From: an uncultured Mycoplasmataceae bacterium
GTDB lineage: Bacteria > Bacillota_I > Bacilli_A > Mycoplasmatales > Mycoplasmoidaceae
Reading direction: 5' to 3'
Length of the DNA stretch: 8,474 nt
Assembly: GCA_947176635.1 (NCBI GenBank)
Contig: CAMWRJ010000019.1
Location: 1-8,474 of the forward strand
Shown piece by piece: positions 1-8,474 of this stretch (within the stretch, counting starts at the first letter, position 1; every line of letters starts with the position of its first letter). A program made the position numbers and the translations under genes. The notes beneath the pieces were generated by a model. It had not been told where the DNA came from. It saw only the letters and a list, made by a program, of their open reading frames with translations, and made no database searches.

Positions 1-61
1 AATTTTTGCTAGAAAAATATCCATTTTATTAAATTTTTTAAAATAATTACAAATTTTTTAG
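1..61. other. AT-rich left flank with no identifiable gene
   Basis: This stretch is almost entirely A and T and carries no recognisable gene. Each plus-strand frame reaches a stop quickly (TAG at 10-12, TAA at 30-32, TAA at 44-46). Any of the three could be the last codons of a gene ending from the left, and nothing favours one over another. A minus-strand ATG at 24-22 is open to the left edge for about eight codons but has no clear ribosome binding site. Confidence 0.5.
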
Positions 62-114
62 TATAATTCATAAGTATTTTATAATTTTTTATATGTAATA
101 TGTATTTATATAAT
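38..114 (+). promoter_or_regulatory. Candidate rpoBC promoter region with three TATAAT boxes
   Basis: Three exact matches to the sigma-70/SigA -10 hexamer TATAAT lie at 62-67, 80-85 and 109-114, upstream of rpoB. Possible but weak -35 elements are TTAAAA at 38-43 (18-base spacer to the first box), TTTAGT at 57-62 (17-base spacer to the second) and TTTTTA at 86-91 (17-base spacer to the third). None is preceded by an extended -10 TG. Mollicute promoters are generally known for a strong -10 and a poor -35, so any of the three could work. The background is so AT-rich that chance TATAAT matches are expected, and the sequence does not show which box is used. Starts from these boxes would give leaders of roughly 20 to 70 bases. 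Confidence 0.5.
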
Positions 115-130
115 TAAATATGATTTTTTG

Positions 131-136
131 AAGGAG
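131..136 (+). promoter_or_regulatory. Ribosome binding site of rpoB
   Basis: AAGGAG matches the Shine-Dalgarno consensus and lies 5 bases before the ATG at 142. It is the only G-rich run in the leader, which supports this start codon. Confidence 0.85.
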
Positions 137-141
137 ACAAC

Positions 142-3100
142 ATGAAATCAGCTAATTTTTTCGATCGTAAATATAGTGATAGAGTTTTACGTCGTGATTA
201 TTCAAAAACTAAAAATGCTTTAGAAATGCCAAATTTATTGGAAATGCAAAAAAATTCATTCCAAAAATTTTTAGATGTTGAATTAGAAAGTATCATTAAA
301 AATATTTTTCCAATTACATCACCAAATGGAAAATATACTTTAAATTTTTCTGGTATTGAATTAGGAAGTCCTAGAACAACTGATGAAAAATGTAGATATG
401 AATCTAATACATTTGATGCACCACTTTATGTTAATTTAGAATTAGTAAATAATTTAACAGGTGAAGTTGAAACATCTATTGCAAAGAAAACAAAGAAAAA
501 TAAAGAAGGAATTAATGGTATATTTTTTGGAAATATTCCTTTAATGTCTGAAAAAGGAACATTTGTAATTAATGGAATTGAAAAATTTGTAATTGCTCAA
601 ATTATTCGTTCACCTGGTATGTATGTATTAAACAAATCACAAATTAAACTTAACAATTCAAGAAAGAAAATAATTGAAGGTGGTGTTTGTGAAATTTTAC
701 CTTATAAAGGAACATTAATGATTGTTAATGTACCAGAAGGCAAAGAACACATTCAAATTAATTTAAGAAGTGTAAATGGTGATCAAGCTCCAATAGTTAT
801 GGCTACAACAATGCTTAAAGCTTATGGTTTTAGCAACGAAGACATTAAAAATATTTATGGTCATGATAATAAATATATTAAAGAAACTTTATCATTAGAA
901 TCTTATAATGAAAGAGATATTTTAAATTTAAGTGATATTAAAGCAATCATTGAAGAAATCGAAAATGAAAAAAGTTCTTTAACAAATGAAGAAATAATTA
1001 AAAAAGGTGCTCCAATTGATAGAAAATTAAGATTATTATTATTAAATTGAATTGATTTAGAATCAACTGATAATGATGAAGAAAAAAGAAATATTTTAGA
1101 CAAAATTATTACAGAAAAAGCTGCTAAAGATATTTGTTTAGAATTAGCTATTCCTTTTAAATCATTAGATACAAGTGTTCAAGAAGCAAATTATTGTTAT
1201 CAAGCATTATTTTTAAATTATTTATTCTATGAAAGATATTATGATTTATCACCAGCTGGTAGATATAAAATTAATAGAAAATTAAGATTAAGTGAAAGAT
1301 TATATAAGAAAATTTTAGCTGAAGATTTATATGATAATAACAATAATGTTATCCTTAAAAAAGGAACATTATTATCTAAAGATGAAATTGATAAAATTAA
1401 AGAATATTCAAAAAATGATAATTTATCAACAAGACATAAAATCAAAGTAACAAACCACTTTGAGCATTTTGGTGACAAAAATCCTGATTATATTTCTGAA
1501 GAAATTTCTTTTGAAAAATTAAGCGTATTTAATGATGATACTGAAAGTAAAATTATTGAAATTGTTGGTTCTGTTGAATCTAATTTCAGACCTCTTACAA
1601 TTTCAGATTTAATTGCAACTATTTCATATGCTTATAACTTAGTTGATGATATTGGTTCATTCGATGACATTGATCATTTAGGAAACAAAAGATTAAAATT
1701 AATTCACGAATTATTAAAAAATAAATTAGCTACAAGTATGGTTAGAATTGAAAAATCAATTAAAGAAAAATTAGCTATCGCTGATGGTATTTCAGATTCT
1801 AAATATATTGATAATAGTGAAAATGATCCAACAACAGCAAATGATATTTCAAGAAAAATTAGCATTAAATCAATTGTTAACACAAAACCTTTCCAAATCA
1901 TTTTAAAAGATTTCTTTAACTCATATCAATTAATTCAATTTATCGATCAACAAAATCCATTATCAGAATTAACTAATAAACGTCGTATTAGTGCGATGGG
2001 TCCTGGTGGTATTTCAAGAGAAGACCCTAACTTAGACATTCGTGACGTTCATAATTCACATTATGGAAGAATTTGTCCTATTGAAACACCTGAAGGTATG
2101 AACATTGGTTTAATTATGTCATTAGCATCATATGCAAAAGCTGATGAAAATGGATTTATTAAAACTCCATATCGTATTGTAAAAGATTCTGTTATTACAG
2201 ATGAAATTGAATGATTAACACCTTTACAAGATGATGAATATATTATTGCTGATTCAAATGTTGAAATTGATGAAAACAACAAAATTTTAAATGAAACAAT
2301 CGTTGGTAGATATAGAGGTACAACACAATTATTCAAACCTGAAGAAGTTGATTATATTGATGTTATTCCAAAACAAGTAGTTTCAGTTGCTGCTTCATTA
2401 ATTCCATTCTTAGAAAATGACGATGCTAACCGTGCATTAATGGGTGCTAACATGCAACGTCAAGCAGTTCCTTTAATTAACCCTAAAGCTCCTTGAGTAG
2501 GTACTGGTAGTGAATATAAAATTGGTTCTGATTCAGGTACTGCTGTAGTATCTAAAGAAGATGGTATTGTGTCTTATGTTGATGGTTCTAAAATTGTTGT
2601 TAAAGACAATGAAGATAAAGAACACGAATATAAATTAATTAAATATAGAAAATCTAATCAAAACACATGTAATAACCAATCTCCAATTGTATTTATGGAT
2701 CAAAAAGTTCAAAAAGGTACTATTTTAGCTAATGGTCCAGCAATGGAAAATGGAGAATTATCATTAGGTAGAAATGTATTAGTAGGTTTTACAACTTGAA
2801 GTGGTTATAACTTTGAGGATGCAATCATTTTATCTGAAAGATTAGTAAATGAAGATGTTTATACATCAATTCACATTGATGAATATAAAATTCAATGTTT
2901 ACATACAAAAAATGGTGATGAAGAAATTACAAGAGAAGTTCCAAACGTTTCAGACAATGCTAAAAAATTCTTAGATACAGATGGTATCATTACAATTGGT
3001 GCTGAAGTTAAAGAAGGAGACATTTTAGTAGGTAAAGTTACTCCTCGTGGTCAAGTAGATTTACCACCAGAAGAAAAATTATTATTTACAATTTTTGGTG

Positions 3101-4320
3101 AAAAAACAAAATCTTTAAAAGATTCTTCATTAAAAGTGCCTCATGGTGGTGAAGGTATTGTTATTGATGTTAAACATTTCAAAAACTCTGATGAAAAAGG
3201 TAGTGAACTTGGTGATGATGTAATTGAAGTTATAAAAGTTTATATTGCACAAAAAAGAAAAATCCAAGTTGGTGATAAAATGGCTGGTCGTCATGGAAAC
3301 AAAGGTATTGTTTCAAAAATTGTTCCAGTTGCAGATATGCCTTTCTTAGATGATGGTACTCCATTAGATGTAATGTTAAACCCATTAGGGGTTCCAAGTC
3401 GTATGAACATTGGACAAATTTTAGAATTACACTTAGGTTACTGTACATTACAATTAGGTAAAAAAGAATTATTAAGAATTGTTTATGAAAAACAACCAGT
3501 TGAAAACATTCAAGAAAGATATGGTTTAGCTCCTTCAGTAGCTGAAGCATTATATAAAAATATTAACAATTTAATTAATGAGAAACAAGCAAATAGTTTT
3601 GAAGAATTATTTATTAAAACATCAAATAACGATTTATTAATTGCATTAAACAAATTAGGATTAAACTTTGATGATATTGGATATAAAGTATCAACTCCAG
3701 TATTTGAAGGTGTAAAAAATGATGATTTAATTGATGCAATGAAAGAAGCTGGAATTGATCCTGAAGAAACTAAAGGTAAATTTAGTTTAAGAGATGGACG
3801 TACTGGTGATTATTTAGATGGTAAAGTTGCAGTTGGTGTAATGTATATGTTAAAACTAGACCACATGGTTGATGATAAAATTCATGCTAGATCAGTTGGT
3901 CCATATTCAAAAATTACACAACAACCATTGGGTGGTAAATCACAAAATGGTGGTCAAAGATTTGGTGAAATGGAAGTTTGAGCACTTGAAGCATATGGTG
4001 CTGCTTATAACTTACATGAAATTTTAACAATCAAATCAGATGATGCTAGAGGAAGAAATTTAACTTATAATGCAATTATTAATAATAAAGATATTCCTTT
4101 TGGTGGAACACCAGAATCATTTAAATTATTAACAAAACAATTACAAGGTTTAGTTCTTTCATTAGATGTAGAAACACATGATAATAAAACATTCGACATT
4201 AATGAATTTATTGGACATGAATACAATTATTTAGAAGAAAATCAACCATCATCAGAAGAATTTGAATCAACTTCTGTGATTTCAAAAGATGATGTTAACG
4301 ATGAAGACTTTGAATTTTAA
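142..4320 (+). CDS. rpoB: DNA-directed RNA polymerase subunit beta
   Basis: This is the second-largest subunit of the RNA polymerase core (alpha2-beta-beta'-omega). It forms one pincer of the claw and part of the catalytic centre. The gene has 1393 codons including TAA, giving 1392 residues, with ATG chosen because AAGGAG lies 5 bases upstream. Five in-frame TGA codons (1048, 2212, 2494, 2797, 3979) are read as Trp, and no TGG Trp codon was found. The Trp positions fit the family, for example W886 in [12 protein letters not shown] and W1280 in [14 protein letters not shown]. Landmarks in order are the N-terminal [11 protein letters not shown] and [11 protein letters not shown] (protrusion/lobe), [10 protein letters not shown], the rifampicin region at about 590-620 ([19 protein letters not shown]), IETPEG, GKVTPRG and [11 protein letters not shown] in the flap, [12 protein letters not shown] with the catalytic-centre lysines at 1046 and 1054, and the C-terminal anchor [19 protein letters not shown]. 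The last 30 or so residues are acidic. The protein is about 200 residues longer than in Bacillus, mainly through insertions at about 254-364 and 1100-1183. The residue matching E. coli His526 is Asn612. The gene lies 14 bases upstream of rpoC. Confidence 0.98.
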
Positions 4321-4322
4321 TT

Positions 4323-4327
4323 GAGGT
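4323..4327 (+). promoter_or_regulatory. Ribosome binding site of rpoC
   Basis: GAGGT in the 14-base rpoB-rpoC gap matches the anti-Shine-Dalgarno complement and lies 7 bases before the ATG at 4335. It fixes the start of rpoC and shows that rpoC has its own initiation site on the shared transcript. Confidence 0.8.
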
Positions 4328-4334
4328 ATTAAAA

Positions 4335-8243
<3,909 letters not shown>

Positions 8244-8257
8244 TTCTAATTAAAATT

Positions 8258-8290
8258 AAAAATGGGATCGAAAAATCAATCCCATTTTTT
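8258..8290 (+). terminator. Intrinsic terminator of the rpoBC operon
   Basis: Fourteen bases after the rpoC stop, AAAAATGGGAT (8258-8268) pairs perfectly with ATCCCATTTTT (8279-8289). A T-run to 8290 follows, and the next stretch is also T-rich. Inside the loop GA (8270-8271) and TC (8276-8277) can add two pairs after a C/A mismatch. The GGG/CCC core is the most GC-rich hairpin in the spacer. The A-run on the left side means it could also end minus-strand transcripts. Confidence 0.9.
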
Positions 8291-8305
8291 ATTGTTTATT
8301 TTTAT

Positions 8306-8311
8306 TATAAT
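8306..8311 (+). promoter_or_regulatory. Possible -10 box downstream of the operon terminator
   Basis: A perfect TATAAT lies just past the rpoC terminator and about 30 bases before a large inverted repeat. There is only T-rich sequence and no good -35 at the expected distance. In such AT-rich DNA this may be chance; it matters only because a structured element follows. Confidence 0.25.
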
Positions 8312-8336
8312 TCAGCATTTTGTTTAAAATAAGCAA

Positions 8337-8413
8337 TTTAAAAGTTGCAATTTTAGATTAAACCTAGTTGTAGAACATAACATAAGTTTTATCTAATAAC
8401 TGCAACTTTTTAA
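8337..8413. repeat. Long imperfect inverted repeat (stem-loop) ending in a T-run
   Basis: AAAAGTTGCA (8340-8349) is perfectly complementary to TGCAACTTTT (8401-8410). Two more pairs lie outside after one mismatch (8337-8338 with 8412-8413). After a small internal loop, TTAGAT (8353-8358) pairs with ATCTAA (8391-8396), and then AAAC (8360-8363) pairs with GTTT (8386-8389) across a T/T mismatch. This leaves an apical loop of about 22 bases. The right arm runs into TTTTT (8407-8411), and the left arm gives the same on the minus strand. It may be a second, bidirectional terminator or the body of a small structured RNA. GCAATTT also occurs as a short direct repeat at 8333 and 8347, so other foldings are possible. 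Confidence 0.6.
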
Positions 8414-8417
8414 CTAC

Positions 8418-8454
8418 AAAAAAAGATAGTTTCAAAAAATTAATTTTGAAACTA
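8418..8454 (-). terminator. Possible minus-strand intrinsic terminator
   Basis: TAGTTTCAAAA (8427-8437) and TTTTGAAACTA (8444-8454) form a perfect 11-bp inverted repeat with a 6-base loop. Two bases beyond it on the minus strand is a run of seven T (A-run 8418-8424 on the plus strand). No comparable T-run follows on the plus strand. The polarity therefore fits a gene on the minus strand ending just beyond the right edge and converging on rpoC. The stem has only two G-C pairs, so it would be a weak terminator. Confidence 0.45.
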
Positions 8455-8474
8455 AAACTAAACAAACATAATTA

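Larger units (their letters stand above)
8291..8474. other. AT-rich right flank with no protein-coding gene
   Basis: No frame on either strand holds a convincing gene. A minus-strand frame from the right edge to TAG at 8416-8414 is open for only about 19 codons (counting TGA as Trp) and reads as low-complexity Phe/Leu. What this flank does contain is a TATAAT box at 8306-8311 and two inverted repeats, listed separately. No tRNA with a T-loop could be folded on either strand. Confidence 0.6.

Noticed and set aside
1..46. C-terminal end of an upstream gene, or a divergent minus-strand gene starting at 24
   Set aside because: All frames are too short to judge (3 to 14 codons), and no ribosome binding site supports the minus-strand start.
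8340..8410. A tRNA gene, because the paired ends look like an acceptor stem
   Set aside because: No TTCRANY T-loop, D-loop GG or five-pair anticodon stem with a seven-base loop could be placed on either strand.
8414..8474. C-terminal codons of a minus-strand gene entering from the right
   Set aside because: The frame is only about 19 codons, crosses the minus-strand hairpin and T-run, and has low complexity. The terminator reading is simpler.

Overview
The window holds the rpoB-rpoC operon of a mollicute (mycoplasma), encoding the two largest subunits of the bacterial RNA polymerase core. Three things point to this organism. The DNA is extremely AT-rich. Both genes are interrupted by in-frame TGA codons that sit exactly where RNA polymerase families carry tryptophan, so UGA is read as Trp (translation table 4). 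The proteins are otherwise clearly of the low-GC Gram-positive type. The lengths (beta 1392 residues, beta' 1302 residues, both longer than the roughly 1193 and 1199 of Bacillus subtilis) fit best, from memory, with the Mycoplasma pneumoniae / M. penetrans / Ureaplasma branch. The species cannot be named from this window.

Layout. Bases 1-141 form an AT-rich upstream region with three perfect TATAAT boxes and a good Shine-Dalgarno site for rpoB. rpoB runs 142-4320 and rpoC runs 4335-8243, both on the plus strand. Only 14 bases separate them, and these contain the rpoC ribosome binding site, so the two are almost certainly co-transcribed. An 11-bp hairpin with a T-run (8258-8290) ends the operon 14 bases after the rpoC stop. 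The remaining right flank (8291-8474) has no credible gene, but it holds a TATAAT box, a long imperfect inverted repeat ending in a T-run, and a perfect 11-bp inverted repeat with a T-run on the minus strand. That last element suggests a gene converging from the right.

The two proteins work as one machine. Beta supplies the fork/rifampicin-pocket region, the flap and the conserved lysines near the active site. Beta' supplies the Mg-binding NADFDGDQM loop, the bridge helix, the trigger loop and two zinc sites. All of these are intact. Without the UGA=Trp code, both genes would be wrongly read as strings of fragments.

This is a core housekeeping locus, and I see no new multi-gene system. The points worth a second look are the natural substitutions in the rifampicin and fidaxomicin contact regions, three lineage-type insertions in the polymerase, and the structured downstream spacer, which could encode a short RNA.
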